From the NCBI RefSeq assembly GCF_007752935.1, contig NZ_CP036319.1:5250501-5314500 (forward strand): a stretch of DNA of 64,000 bases, in the 5' to 3' direction. A program made the position numbers and the translations under genes. The notes beneath the pieces are model-generated. The model was given only the letters and a program-made list of their open reading frames with translations. It did no database searches and was not told where the DNA came from. Source of the DNA: Crateriforma conspicua. Lineage in GTDB: Bacteria > Planctomycetota > Planctomycetia > Pirellulales > Pirellulaceae. Of the stretch, positions 41,666-51,344 are shown in pieces. How positions within the stretch are numbered: position 1 is the first letter of the stretch; each line of letters opens with the position of its first letter.

Positions 41666-42514
41666 ATGGACGACATCACCACCGACCAATTTGTGACCAA
41701 CAGTTCCAAGTCATCGCCGCGTGGCCCCAAATTACTAGGGATTTGGCGATTGGGCAGCGTGGTCCATCGAACCGAGTCGGCGGAGATCACGTTGGCCCAA
41801 CCTGCCGACGCATCCCAAAATCCGCGTTGGGACTATGTCATCAAGCGGGGCTTGGATGTTGAACAGTCACCGAGTCATCGACAGTTCATCGCACAGGCCG
41901 CTGCGGCTTCGCAAGTTGCCAAGCATCCGAATCTGGTGTGCGTCCTGGACGGATCCGTTTCGGGCTCGCATCCGTTCGTGGTGATGCCACGAATCGAAGG
42001 TCGGACGCTGCAACAACACTTGAGCGATGGCAACATCTTGGCGTTGCCGGTTGCACTCTGGCTGACCCGACAAACAGCCCAGGCGATCGCCACCCTGCAC
42101 GCGGGCGGATGGATCCACGGTGACATCAAACCGGCCAACATCTTGGTCAGCGGCCAAGGTCATGCAACCGTGATCGATCTCGGTTTTGCGCGACGCATCC
42201 ACACCCCGCTCGGTCGCGTGTTTCGCGGCACGCCCGAATACGCGTCGCCGGAAATGCTGGAAAGCGAAACAGCCGCATTGCCATCGATGGATGTGTTTTC
42301 TTTGGGCCGAATGCTTTGGCAATTCATGGCCCATTGCAACGACAGTTCATCGCCGGTCGTGGAAACCGCTTCGGAATTGGTCGCGTCGATGATCGATTTG
42401 GATCCAGACGCACGGCCGACCGCCGCGTCCGTCGTCGACCGATTGCTGAAACTGGAAATCAATGCGTTGGGCAGCCATATCGAACCGGTGCACCGTGCAC
42501 GTCGCGCGGCATAA
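41666..42514 (+). CDS. Ser/Thr protein kinase, soluble
   Basis: A 282-aa Hanks-type kinase with only the kinase domain. Features in order: DYVIKRG with the ATP-binding Lys, HPFVVMPRIEG hinge, the catalytic loop IHGDIKPANILV (HGD instead of HRD, with the catalytic Asp and Asn present), VIDLGF in place of DFG, and FRGTPEYASPEM (APE region). A glycine loop is not obvious at the N-terminus. No membrane or sensor domain is attached. The start is the ATG at 41666; the frame continues upstream without kinase sequence. Confidence 0.87.
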   Translation: MDDITTDQFVTNSSKSSPRGPKLLGIWRLGSVVHRTESAEITLAQPADASQNPRWDYVIKRGLDVEQSPSHRQFIAQAAAASQVAKHPNLVCVLDGSVSGSHPFVVMPRIEGRTLQQHLSDGNILALPVALWLTRQTAQAIATLHAGGWIHGDIKPANILVSGQGHATVIDLGFARRIHTPLGRVFRGTPEYASPEMLESETAALPSMDVFSLGRMLWQFMAHCNDSSSPVVETASELVASMIDLDPDARPTAASVVDRLLKLEINALGSHIEPVHRARRAA

Positions 42515-42526
42515 GGGTCTGATCAC

Positions 42527-42559
42527 CAGGGCCAATGAATCAGGGCCAATGAATCAGGA
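42527..42559. repeat. Short tandem repeat (14-bp unit)
   Basis: CAGGGCCAATGAAT occurs twice in tandem (42527-42540 and 42541-42554) and a third copy begins (CAGGA). It lies 13 bases after the kinase stop. Probably a small replication-slippage repeat. Confidence 0.75.
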
Positions 42560-42748
42560 CCCGAACGCTGAATACCGGTGTCGACACACCGGTGCCACCA
42601 AGACGGGCACAAACACGTCCACCGACCATGCGATATGCTGGTGAGGCTCACTTCGGGAAACCGGCTGTGAGCACGTGTTGCCCGCCCGTCTCTGTTCCCA
42701 ACAGGCCTTCTGCCTTGGGACAGTCCTCGTGATCAGCGTGATCGCCCT

Positions 42749-43840
42749 ATGATGCCACGACGTTTCGGTCGGACCTGTCCCCTGGCCGTTCTGGTGTTGA
42801 TCGTTGCGTTCACCAGAAACGAATGCGTAGTCGCCCAGTCGACAGACCACGACGCCGACCTGGATCCGGTACCGGTGATCTTTGATACCGATATCACGGG
42901 TGACGTGGACGACGTCTTAGCACTGGCAATGCTGCACACGCTGGCGGATCGTGGCGAGTGCGATCTGTTGGCCGTGACGATATCAAAACGTCACCCGAAA
43001 GCTGCCGCATTCGTTGATGCGATCAACACGTTCTACGGCCGGCCGGACATCCCGATCGGAATTTCGACGACGGCGCCACCACGTGAAAGTCGCTATCTGT
43101 CTTTGGTCGACCAAAGACAACCCGACGGTACCGATCGATATCCACATGATCTGCGCGACGACAGCGATGCTCGTGAGGCCGTCGAACTGCTGCGGCAAAC
43201 TTTGGCCGATGCGGACGATCATTCCGTCTGTCTGATCCAAGTCGGCTTGGCGGTCAACACAGCGGATTTACTCGACAGCAAACCGGACCGCATCAGTCCC
43301 ATGAATGGACACGATCTGGTGCAGCAAAAGCTGCGTCTCGCTTCCATCATGGCGGGTGCTTTTGGCCCCGTTGGATCGAATCCCCGCCACTTGGAGGCCA
43401 ACGTAAAGAACCACATTGAATCCATGCAGCAATTGGTCAACCGCTGGCCACAAAGCGTTCCTAGCATCTGGAGTGATTTCCGAATCGGTATCGCTGCCAA
43501 ATATCCGCGACGTTCCATCAAGAATGACTTTCGCTACGATCCACATCATCCCGTCCGCGAAGCCTACTTACGATACAACGGCCCGGACCACGATCGACCG
43601 ACGTGGGATCTAATCAGCGTGCTTTACGCCGTCCGGCCCGGGGACGGCTATTTTGGCTTGTCCGATCGCGGGGTGGTCGAAGTCCAAGACGACGGCTTCA
43701 CCGCATTTCGTCCGTCCGCGGATGGTCCCGATCGTTACCTGACCATGAGCAAACCTCAAGCTCATCGCGTCATCGAAGTTCAGCGCAGCCTGGTCAGCCA
43801 GCCACCCAATCGGAATGCAACATCTCGCGTCACCGATTGA
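42749..43840 (+). CDS. Exported nucleoside hydrolase
   Basis: A 363-aa member of the inosine/uridine-preferring nucleoside hydrolase family, which cleaves the N-glycosidic bond of ribonucleosides to base and ribose. The metal-binding N-terminal motif is FDTDITGDVDDVLALAM (D-x-D-x3-D-x-D-D). Further family parts are GVNT-equivalent GLAVNTADLL and, at the end, the WDLISVLYAV segment with the late Asp. Residues 1-30 are a signal peptide (CVVAQ), so the enzyme probably works in the periplasm to salvage nucleosides. It points away from the convergent ABC operon, ending 31 bases from it. Confidence 0.87.
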   Translation: MMPRRFGRTCPLAVLVLIVAFTRNECVVAQSTDHDADLDPVPVIFDTDITGDVDDVLALAMLHTLADRGECDLLAVTISKRHPKAAAFVDAINTFYGRPDIPIGISTTAPPRESRYLSLVDQRQPDGTDRYPHDLRDDSDAREAVELLRQTLADADDHSVCLIQVGLAVNTADLLDSKPDRISPMNGHDLVQQKLRLASIMAGAFGPVGSNPRHLEANVKNHIESMQQLVNRWPQSVPSIWSDFRIGIAAKYPRRSIKNDFRYDPHHPVREAYLRYNGPDHDRPTWDLISVLYAVRPGDGYFGLSDRGVVEVQDDGFTAFRPSADGPDRYLTMSKPQAHRVIEVQRSLVSQPPNRNATSRVTD

Positions 43841-43870
43841 TTCGGTTGCCAGCGATCGGAGTGCCGAAGG

Positions 43871-44950
43871 TCAAATTTCGTCGCCTAAAAATGCCGTTGT
43901 GAAGCAATCATCGGGTCGCACCTTCCCGGCCCGTTGCGGATCCAGACTGTCCATTTGTTCGACCAACGTCTTCCACCGGTCGAGCGTCATCATGCCGATG
44001 TCCTGGGACGTCATGTCTTGCGGGACCGCGAGTGGCTTCATCTGTTCGACGCCGAACTGCAAGGCTTCGGCAGTCATGCCGTGTTGATTGGCATCCAATA
44101 CGGCCGCGTTGCCAAGTGCAGGATTATCAAAGTAATGCTGCCAGCCCTGCCGAGTGGCCTGGACAAATTTACGAACCAATTCGGGTTGTTCTTCGATCAA
44201 CGTTTCGGTGGTGACCAGAACACTGGAATAGGGATTCCACCCCAGATCGCTGACCATTAACTGACGCGTCTGAACGCCTTGCTGTTTGGCCAACAGCGGT
44301 TCGGCAAAACTGTAGGCTTGAATCGCAATCGTCGGATCGGTGACCAGGGATGCCACGCTGCCGTGGTAGGGCACCTGTTTGACTTGTTTCAGATATCCAC
44401 GCTGTTCCAGAAAATCCAAGAATGCTCTTCCGGGCTGGCATTGCAGCGTCATCCCACTGGTCGCAAAGTCATCAAAGGACTGCACCGGGCTGGCCGCTTG
44501 AACCATGATGCAACGCGGATGATTTTGGACCGCAGCCAAGACGGCCACCACCTTGGATCCCTGACGACGAAATTGGATCACATCGTCGGCACCGGTGATC
44601 GCAAAGTGACAACGTCCCAAGTCCAACTCCGGAGCCACCGGCGTCGCTCGGCCTCCGGGACGGATTTCGACATTCAAACCTGCCGCCGCATAGGTCCCGT
44701 CGGCCTGGGCTTGATAAATCCCACCATGCTCGGTTTCGGGGTACCAATTCAACTGGACTCGAACCGCCAACTGATCCGCCCGGGCCTGATCGGCGGCGGT
44801 CACGACCGGCGGTTGATCCGATTGGCGACAGCCCAACGTGAACAGCAGACCAGACGCGATGATCAGCCCCGTCACCCGGTGGATGAACGTTCGTGAATGC
44901 CGCGGACGCTTGCCTGGTGTTCGGTCAAATCGAAAACGTTGGATGCTCAT
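43871..44950 (-). CDS. NMT1/THI5-type ABC transporter substrate-binding lipoprotein
   Basis: A 359-aa solute-binding protein. The N-terminus has a basic run, a helix and the lipobox LFTLGC (near residue 41). The mature part begins VRVQLNWYPETEHGGIYQA, the NMT1/THI5-like hallmark, followed by FAITGADDVIQFR and YSSVLVTTETLI. Proteins of this group bind pyrimidine (HMP) thiamin precursors, riboflavin, taurine or sulfonates. The ATG overlaps the permease stop (ATGA). The order ATPase, permease, binding protein forms one operon; the substrate cannot be fixed from sequence. Confidence 0.88.
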   Translation of the reverse strand: MSIQRFRFDRTPGKRPRHSRTFIHRVTGLIIASGLLFTLGCRQSDQPPVVTAADQARADQLAVRVQLNWYPETEHGGIYQAQADGTYAAAGLNVEIRPGGRATPVAPELDLGRCHFAITGADDVIQFRRQGSKVVAVLAAVQNHPRCIMVQAASPVQSFDDFATSGMTLQCQPGRAFLDFLEQRGYLKQVKQVPYHGSVASLVTDPTIAIQAYSFAEPLLAKQQGVQTRQLMVSDLGWNPYSSVLVTTETLIEEQPELVRKFVQATRQGWQHYFDNPALGNAAVLDANQHGMTAEALQFGVEQMKPLAVPQDMTSQDIGMMTLDRWKTLVEQMDSLDPQRAGKVRPDDCFTTAFLGDEI

Positions 44951-45744
44951 GACGACTTATAGATTCCCGTGTATGCCCAGCGGCGCAGCACCGTCGCAGC
45001 CAGAAGCTGAACGGCACCAAACAAAACCAATCCCAGCAGTGCCGATGCGAATAACGCGGCGATCAAAGCGTCGGTACGCGATCGTCCCTGCCAACCGGTC
45101 ATCAGTGCCCCCAATCCCTCGTAGACGGAACCATTACTGACGAAAAATTCGGCAATGATCGCACCGATGACCGCCAAGCCGCTGCTGATTCGCAGCCCCA
45201 AAATGATTTGCGAAACGGCACCAGGAATTTGCAAGCGTAGCATCCGTCGCAACCGCCCGGCACCGTACAAAGAAAACAGTTCGTCGTGATCGGTTCGCAC
45301 CGCCAGCAACCCCGTGGTGCAGTTATTGACGATCGGGAACAAACAGATGATCACGGTCGCAATGACCGCACTGCGAAACGTATAGCCGCTCCAGATCACC
45401 AACAGCGGCGCGATGGCCACAATGGGCACCGTTTGCAAGAAGACGACATACGGAAACAACGCGCGGCGCAACAGCGCTGACTGGCTGAACAAAACGGAAA
45501 GACCACCACCCACCAAGAATGCGGTGAATAATCCCACCACTGCAGTCAGGCCGGTCACCCACATTCCCCGTAGAATCGCATCGCGTTCTTCCCAGCCCGC
45601 TTGAACAACGTCCACGGGAGTGGGCAAAAGAATCTTGGGCAAATCAAACAGCACGACGACCGCGTACCAAACGGCAATCATCGCCACCAACACGGACCCA
45701 ACGGCGACCACGGTTTGTGCGATCTGCATGAAAGGGCGATTCAC
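44947..45744 (-). CDS. ABC transporter permease (SsuC/ThiX type)
   Basis: An inner-membrane permease with about six helices and the EAA-like loop (LYGAGRLRRMLRLQIPGAV), of the SsuC/TauC/ThiX family. The start is taken as GTG at 45744, whose codon overlaps the stop of the ATPase gene (GTGA); the next ATG is at 45729, 15 bases later, and removes only five residues. Its stop overlaps the binding-protein start. It would carry the ligand of the NMT1-type lipoprotein into the cytoplasm. Confidence 0.88.
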   Translation of the reverse strand: MNRPFMQIAQTVVAVGSVLVAMIAVWYAVVVLFDLPKILLPTPVDVVQAGWEERDAILRGMWVTGLTAVVGLFTAFLVGGGLSVLFSQSALLRRALFPYVVFLQTVPIVAIAPLLVIWSGYTFRSAVIATVIICLFPIVNNCTTGLLAVRTDHDELFSLYGAGRLRRMLRLQIPGAVSQIILGLRISSGLAVIGAIIAEFFVSNGSVYEGLGALMTGWQGRSRTDALIAALFASALLGLVLFGAVQLLAATVLRRWAYTGIYKSS

Positions 45745-46586
45745 GTGCCAGCCTCCATTTGACTGGAACGAGCACCATGATCCTGCACACCGACGCTTGT
45801 TCGCAGACGATCGCTGATCGTGCCATAAAACTGGCCGAACTCCGGAGTCCGCCGTTGCTGCTGCGAACGCGGCCATGACAACGGATTGATGATCCCATCG
45901 CCGCAGGTCCCATCACGCATCACGAAAATTCGATGCGATAACAAGCAGGCTTCGGCAATGTTGTGGGTCACCAGGATGGCCGTGAAGCAAAGCTGTCGCC
46001 ACAAACCCAACAGCAATTCCCACAGTTGACCGCGCAAGATGTCGTCCAGCGCGGCGAAGGGTTCATCCAACAACAACAATCGCGGACGAGTCACCAATGC
46101 ACGTGCAATGGACACACGCATCTGCATGCCACCGGACAACTGATGCGGGAAACGATCGATGGCATCAGCCATGCCAACGGTATCCAGGATCTCCGTCGCC
46201 CTGCGGGTGGCGTCGGCGGGATCGCATGATCGAGTCAAACGCAGTGGCAAGCTGACATTTTGCAACGTCGTCCGCCAGGGCAGCAGCGCCGGGTGCTGAA
46301 ACACAAAGCCCAATTCACCGCGGCGTCCGACCGATGGTGGATCGATGGTGACACCACCGGATGATGGTGACTGCAGCCCGGCGATCGTTCGCAACAGCGT
46401 TGTCTTTCCACAACCGCTGGGGCCGATCAGGGCCGAGATCTCACCAGATGCAAATTCGACATCCGCCTGATTAATGACCTTGACGATCTGTCGACCCGCC
46501 CCGGGAAATTCTACGCTCAGACGACGACAGCGCACCGCCGACGCACACGCGGTGGGTTCGGCAGCGTTCAAAGGGGCCGCTGGCAT
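45741..46586 (-). CDS. ABC transporter ATP-binding protein (SsuB/ThiZ type)
   Basis: A 281-aa importer ATPase: Walker A GPSGCGKTT, Q-loop FVFQHPALLPW, signature LSGGMQMR, Walker B LLLLDEPFAALD and H-loop VTHN. The FVFQ..ALLPW form is usual in nitrate/sulfonate/thiamin-precursor systems. It is the first gene of the ATPase-permease-binding protein operon. The region upstream (46587-46731) shows no TPP or other riboswitch that would tell the substrate. Confidence 0.9.
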   Translation of the reverse strand: MPAAPLNAAEPTACASAVRCRRLSVEFPGAGRQIVKVINQADVEFASGEISALIGPSGCGKTTLLRTIAGLQSPSSGGVTIDPPSVGRRGELGFVFQHPALLPWRTTLQNVSLPLRLTRSCDPADATRRATEILDTVGMADAIDRFPHQLSGGMQMRVSIARALVTRPRLLLLDEPFAALDDILRGQLWELLLGLWRQLCFTAILVTHNIAEACLLSHRIFVMRDGTCGDGIINPLSWPRSQQQRRTPEFGQFYGTISDRLRTSVGVQDHGARSSQMEAGT

Positions 46587-46731
46587 CAGTCGGGCGTCAT
46601 CAACAGGGGTGCAAGCCTAGGACGGTTGGTGTCACGCCGCAGTATAGCAACGCGTCCATCGCTCCCCAGCCCATCACCGCCGCCGTCAGCGGTTCGTTGC
46701 GAAAGGACAGGATTCCGAGACAGGCGAGAAA

Positions 46732-47916
46732 TCAGTCGTCTTCTTTGGCCCGCTGGGCAACATCACGAAGCGTGTCTTTGCCGGGGCTCAAGACGACCCG
46801 CTGACCGTCGATTTCCAGCACCACGTATTTGCGATTCACTTCCGCCACTTCGCCCGTCACCGTTCCGATTTCGAATCGGTCCCCCACGCGAAGCTTCAAC
46901 GTTTTTCCGGACGTCCGAACGTTCATCCACGCCGTCCAGTCATCACGTCCTTGAACCAAGGCCGTCAGAACCGTTTGGCTGGCGTGATCAAACTTTGGTT
47001 CGGGTTCGGGTTCCTTTTCCACCGGTGGTTCGTTGACGCGAATCTTGACGACCTGCTCGGTCGTTTGCGCGGGATAGCCCTTGTCGGTAGCGCGTACCAG
47101 CACCTCGAATTCACCGGTTTCCTTTGGTTCGAACGACAGCGTTCCTGATTGAGCATCCAATTCGACGAAGTCCGGCGCGTCCTCGCCCAATTCATATTCG
47201 ATCGGATGATCTTCTTCGTCGGCAAAATTGACCCTGGCCGTACTGCGGCGTCCAACGATCCCTTCGATCTGCGAATCACCGCCGAACCGCGGCGCCTTGT
47301 TCGGTGGCTCGAAGAAATTTCGATTCAAGATGGCTGATTCGTACGCTGTCATGTCAGGATCGACACGCCACGACGGGGCTTCCGACACGGTGGCTTCGGC
47401 AGGCACGGTGGACAAACCGATGGCGTCCACCGCCATGGTGACACGCAGATCACCGGTACGTGACGGCTTGATCGTCAAGTCGGCAATTCGGTGCAGATAG
47501 TCCGTCGCATAAAAGGAGTGCAACAAGCGGATGACCGTTGGTAAGTCCGCTGAACCACCAACGCTGAAACGATGGCGTGTGTACAGATCTTTCATCGGCG
47601 TCGAATTCACATGACGCACATCGGGCGTATTGATTCCCGTTTCTTTGACCAAGTCCAACAGATACGACGAATAGCGCGCGACGGCGATCTCGCGATCACC
47701 GGGCAAGGATCGCACGCGATATTCGCCCATCTGACGTTCCGCCATCGCGCCTTCCAACAGACGCGTGTTGAGATCCAAGGACGTCTGTTTCAAGTTCGCG
47801 ATCTTTGTGATGCGGTCTTGCTTGGCATTCTTGTATTGGGTGAACATCCATTGCAGGCCGACCACGACCAACAACCCGCCGATTGCCATCGCCAGAAAAC
47901 GTTCGCGTTGGGTCAT
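46732..47916 (-). CDS. PilO/GspM-like platform protein with cadherin-like and PilP/GspC-like C-terminus
   Basis: A 394-aa inner-membrane protein. A membrane helix at 8-26 and a following coiled coil plus ferredoxin-like fold (to about 180) resemble PilO/GspM. Residues about 225-310 look like a cadherin/Ig-type repeat (FVELDAQSGTLSFEPKETG, VRATDKGYP). After a Pro/Glu linker, the last 80 residues (LVQGRDDWTAWMN, LRVGDRFEIGTVTGEV, RVVLSPGKD) resemble the PilP/GspC homology region that contacts a secretin. It overlaps the PilM-PilN gene by ATGA and ends the operon. Confidence 0.72.
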   Translation of the reverse strand: MTQRERFLAMAIGGLLVVVGLQWMFTQYKNAKQDRITKIANLKQTSLDLNTRLLEGAMAERQMGEYRVRSLPGDREIAVARYSSYLLDLVKETGINTPDVRHVNSTPMKDLYTRHRFSVGGSADLPTVIRLLHSFYATDYLHRIADLTIKPSRTGDLRVTMAVDAIGLSTVPAEATVSEAPSWRVDPDMTAYESAILNRNFFEPPNKAPRFGGDSQIEGIVGRRSTARVNFADEEDHPIEYELGEDAPDFVELDAQSGTLSFEPKETGEFEVLVRATDKGYPAQTTEQVVKIRVNEPPVEKEPEPEPKFDHASQTVLTALVQGRDDWTAWMNVRTSGKTLKLRVGDRFEIGTVTGEVAEVNRKYVVLEIDGQRVVLSPGKDTLRDVAQRAKEDD

Positions 47917-49493
47917 GACGTCACCTCCTGGCCGGCATCACTTCCGCCGGCACCATCACCTGAATCTTGCGGAACCGTGTTTGAATCCGCTGGCGTTTGG
48001 CCGTCCGAATCGCTGTTTCCAGCGGCTGACTGATTGGCTGCCGCGTTCAACAGATCTTCAAAGGCTTGATACCGTCCGGCTTGAACAAAGTCGGGGGACA
48101 CCACGATGTCTTCCTTAAAGCTGTATCGATAATACGGCTGCGTGCGATCGAAGGTGGCTCCGTCGCCCATCACACTATGCACTTGGTCGCGAATCGAATC
48201 TTCGAATTCTTCGATCAGGTCTGAATCCGTCACACCGCCACGGATGGTCATTGTGCCGCCACCTGTGCGAGTGTTGGACGCACCATGAAATTCGCGAACA
48301 ATCAAGTCTTGGGCTGGCGGCATTTCTTCGGCTAATCGCTTCATCGCAGTCAACCAGTTCACATCGCCGTTTAAGAACAGATCGACTTGGCCGACTTCCG
48401 TGATACTGGTATCAGCCATCTCAACTTGTTCTTGCAGTTTTCCATTGGCCACTTGCAGTCGTTCGATCTCTTGATCCATGCCGGCGAACTGGCGATAAAC
48501 CATGAAGCCCAACAGCAATACCAAAGCGACCGGAACGCCCACCATCGCGGCGATCCGCCCGCGGTTGCTTTTTGGTTCTGGACGTTTTCGAGGCTGAAGA
48601 AAGTCCACCAACCGATCGGCGTGCAATTCGTCGGCAACCAGCAATCCGACCAACGGAGCCAAACGGCCGGTGTGATCGGTCAGTTGGTCCGACGCGGCAC
48701 GATCCAAGTCGACCAACGTAAACGGGTCCAGGGTTTCGACGTCCAATCCGGTTGCCTGGGCAAGTTCGGCGACGTCTTGTTCGTGAACCTCTTTGCGTCC
48801 CCAAAGGACAACGCGACGTTGGTCCGACGCGGCGCCGCATGCCAGCAGGCTCCGCTTCAATTCGCCGGCCAAAGATTTGGAACGAGCGGCCGCTTGAGCG
48901 GGCAGTCGCACGGTGCGAACAAAGATCACGCTGCCGCTGTCGGCGATCACAATTTCCGCTTCGTCTCGCAACAAGTCGACCAAGATCACTTGGCCTTCAC
49001 TCCGTCCCGATGGCCCCGCGGCTAGGAACAACGCGGCACTGGCCAGCGGCCGCAACGCGATCCGCACTGGATTCAAGGTCGCCGATTCGCAAACCTCTTT
49101 GACCTCTTTCAGCTTCGACGGCCCGATCGCCGCGGCGATCATTTCGACGCCGGATTCATCCCGATTGGTCACCAGGTAGTCGACCAGGGCACTGTCGCCC
49201 GCCGAAGCAAACGATCGGATCGCTTGAAAGCGAACCATGTCGGGTAATTCTTCGTCGGGAACGGCCGGCAGTTGCAATTCACGCAATTCTGCTTTGCCAC
49301 GGCCGATGGCGACCAGCGTGTCGTGCTTGGCCCACCCACGCTGCTTGGACTGTTCGGATAAAACCTGGTGGACGTTTTTGTCGCCCAACGGCAAAACCGC
49401 GACATCCGTCACTTTGACGCTGCTACCGCTGCAGTTGGCCGCGACCAACCGTAGTTCGCCGTCGTCCCAGTCGATTGCGATCTTTTTTGCCAT
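47913..49493 (-). CDS. PilM-PilN (GspL-like) fusion protein
   Basis: A 526-aa protein. Residues 1-300 form the actin-like PilM/GspL cytoplasmic domain (AIDWDDGELRLVAA at the start, ALVDYLVTNRDESGVEMIAAA inside). A membrane helix at about 313-336 and a coiled coil lead to a PilN-like periplasmic fold (VNWLTAMKRLAEEMPPAQDLIV, MTIRGGVTDS). The tail is acidic and Gly/Ser-rich. In type IV pili PilM and PilN are separate proteins; in type II secretion GspL joins them as here. It follows gspK after 126 bases and overlaps the PilO-like gene. Confidence 0.82.
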   Translation of the reverse strand: MAKKIAIDWDDGELRLVAANCSGSSVKVTDVAVLPLGDKNVHQVLSEQSKQRGWAKHDTLVAIGRGKAELRELQLPAVPDEELPDMVRFQAIRSFASAGDSALVDYLVTNRDESGVEMIAAAIGPSKLKEVKEVCESATLNPVRIALRPLASAALFLAAGPSGRSEGQVILVDLLRDEAEIVIADSGSVIFVRTVRLPAQAAARSKSLAGELKRSLLACGAASDQRRVVLWGRKEVHEQDVAELAQATGLDVETLDPFTLVDLDRAASDQLTDHTGRLAPLVGLLVADELHADRLVDFLQPRKRPEPKSNRGRIAAMVGVPVALVLLLGFMVYRQFAGMDQEIERLQVANGKLQEQVEMADTSITEVGQVDLFLNGDVNWLTAMKRLAEEMPPAQDLIVREFHGASNTRTGGGTMTIRGGVTDSDLIEEFEDSIRDQVHSVMGDGATFDRTQPYYRYSFKEDIVVSPDFVQAGRYQAFEDLLNAAANQSAAGNSDSDGQTPADSNTVPQDSGDGAGGSDAGQEVTS

Positions 49494-49619
49494 TCGATTC
49501 GTCTTCGTCGGGTTCGTCTGTGTCGTAAGTCAAAAACTAGATCGGCAACCTGGCGTTGCGGATACGGGCATCGGCACCATTGATCCTAATCGCCGATGGG
49601 TCACCGGCGGCCAGAAAAC

Positions 49620-51344
49620 TTACTGCGTCGCCGCAGTGGCCAGCCCGCGAATGCCAAGGGTTGTCAGGTCAAATCCACGCCCCAGATGGCTCAGGTCACG
49701 CTGGGCGACGATTTTTGGATTGACCGTCGTCGCATCGATCACCACGTCGGTGCGGTGAAAGGCACCGCTGTTTTCGAAATAACCGACGATCTGAGCCGAA
49801 TAAACGTCGCCCCCCCCGGTTAACAGCGGTTGCAGAATTTTCATTTGGTCCAGTGTGATTAAACCCGCCACCAACGGCCATGTTTCGAAATGGCGATTCA
49901 CATCGTCCGTTTCTTCCGCTCGGTACTCCAAAATCAGGTCCACCGTTTCCGAATCCAGCAACGGAATGCCATAAAGCAACTCCGCCGGACACTCGTTTAA
50001 ATTGATCCGTCCCGGTGTGACGTAGGAATCCTGAGTCGTCAGCGCGTCCATCAACAGCGGCATGTACAGGGCCATCGAGATCGGGTCCTCGGCAAACGGA
50101 GACTGATAGGTCACCGCCGAATCGCCTTGGCCGATCGACACGGTGGATCCGATCAGATCCAGGACTTGCCCCAACTGATTGCTGCCGCCACCGGACAGAT
50201 CCAATTCGTCCAATGCCTCGGACGCCCAGGGCTGGCTGGGGCCACCACCGGCATCGTTTTCATCCGCCGTCTGCTGCGCGGTATCGGCGTCGATCCCCAA
50301 AGCCGCATTCAGGTTTTCGACGTCGGATTCGTTATCGGACTGACCGGAGATGCGATAGGCCACGATGTAGCTGGCGTAAGACTCATCCCCCAACGCATCC
50401 AACAATTGATCGTAAAGGAGTTCCAGATCATCCTGGTTGACATTGACGCGATCACTGCCGTCTTCACGACGATTCGATTCGACGCCGTGAACCGTCAAGT
50501 AGGCAGCCCAACCGAGCGCTCCGGCCGTTTCGATCCCCACACCGAAACGCTGCTGTTCGTCGGCATCCAAGACGCCGTTTCGATTCGCGTCAGCCCCGAA
50601 CAACAAAGTGGGTGTGACCCCACGAATCAGCAGCAGTTCCTCCACCGACTGCAACGGACCGTTGGCGGCGTCGTAGGGGGTGGTCAAGGTGTTGTAGTAC
50701 TCCGATTCAACGCCTAGTTCGCGGGCCTCGTCGTCTTCATCGATCCAGTCCAGAATGGCTTCGGCAACATCCTCGGTCATGCCGGGCAATGCCATCAGCA
50801 GGTTCACGGCGATACTGTCGGAAAGAACCTCGGTCGACGAATCATCCATCGGCACCAACGCCATGATCGCGTCACTGTACTGGTCCAAAATCGGCAGAGT
50901 GTTGACATTCAACTTGGCCGATTCATCACGTAAACCGAACCGAATCCCGCCGTAGCGTCCTGTTTCGTCCAAATCGGTTGCGATCACCGAAAAATTGGAC
51001 GCCGTCGTCCCATCCGCTCCGGTGGAAACCGTGATCGCTTGGAACATGTTGGGATTGTTGTAGATTCCGCCGAAATCCGTCCGAGTTTCCTTGGGCTGTG
51101 CCAACAGTAAACGAATCGCCTCGATGCCTGATTCAGTATTCACGCGAGTTTGCACGATGTCAGCCGACAAGTATGCCGAATCATCGTAGGCGACCATCAA
51201 TTCGGTAAACGAGTAACAGGCCAACGTTGCCACTGTCACCACGATCAAAGCCAACACCAAAAAGAAAGCGGGGCGTTTGGCGGTGGACGCTTTTCGATGT
51301 CTGTTGATGGATTCGGTCGGCCCGTCGTTCGATCCGGCGATCAT
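49620..51344 (-). CDS. Type II secretion minor pseudopilin GspK-like
   Basis: A 574-aa protein with the GspK build: a membrane helix at about 26-47, then a large alpha domain with helix-hairpin-helix-type repeats (LLMALPGMTEDVAEAILDWID, VEELLLIRGVTPTLLFG and a later LNECPAELLYGIPLLD). An EF-hand-like DANRNGVLDADE lies near residue 255. GspK usually caps the pseudopilus tip with GspI and GspJ. It is larger than usual because of an acidic insertion around 340-390. The ATG overlaps the gspJ stop (ATGA). Confidence 0.85.
   Translation of the reverse strand: MIAGSNDGPTESINRHRKASTAKRPAFFLVLALIVVTVATLACYSFTELMVAYDDSAYLSADIVQTRVNTESGIEAIRLLLAQPKETRTDFGGIYNNPNMFQAITVSTGADGTTASNFSVIATDLDETGRYGGIRFGLRDESAKLNVNTLPILDQYSDAIMALVPMDDSSTEVLSDSIAVNLLMALPGMTEDVAEAILDWIDEDDEARELGVESEYYNTLTTPYDAANGPLQSVEELLLIRGVTPTLLFGADANRNGVLDADEQQRFGVGIETAGALGWAAYLTVHGVESNRREDGSDRVNVNQDDLELLYDQLLDALGDESYASYIVAYRISGQSDNESDVENLNAALGIDADTAQQTADENDAGGGPSQPWASEALDELDLSGGGSNQLGQVLDLIGSTVSIGQGDSAVTYQSPFAEDPISMALYMPLLMDALTTQDSYVTPGRINLNECPAELLYGIPLLDSETVDLILEYRAEETDDVNRHFETWPLVAGLITLDQMKILQPLLTGGGDVYSAQIVGYFENSGAFHRTDVVIDATTVNPKIVAQRDLSHLGRGFDLTTLGIRGLATAATQ

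Noticed and set aside
46587-46731. TPP riboswitch upstream of the NMT1-type ABC operon
   Set aside because: The conserved CUGAGA and ACCUGA-like core motifs are not present in this stretch.
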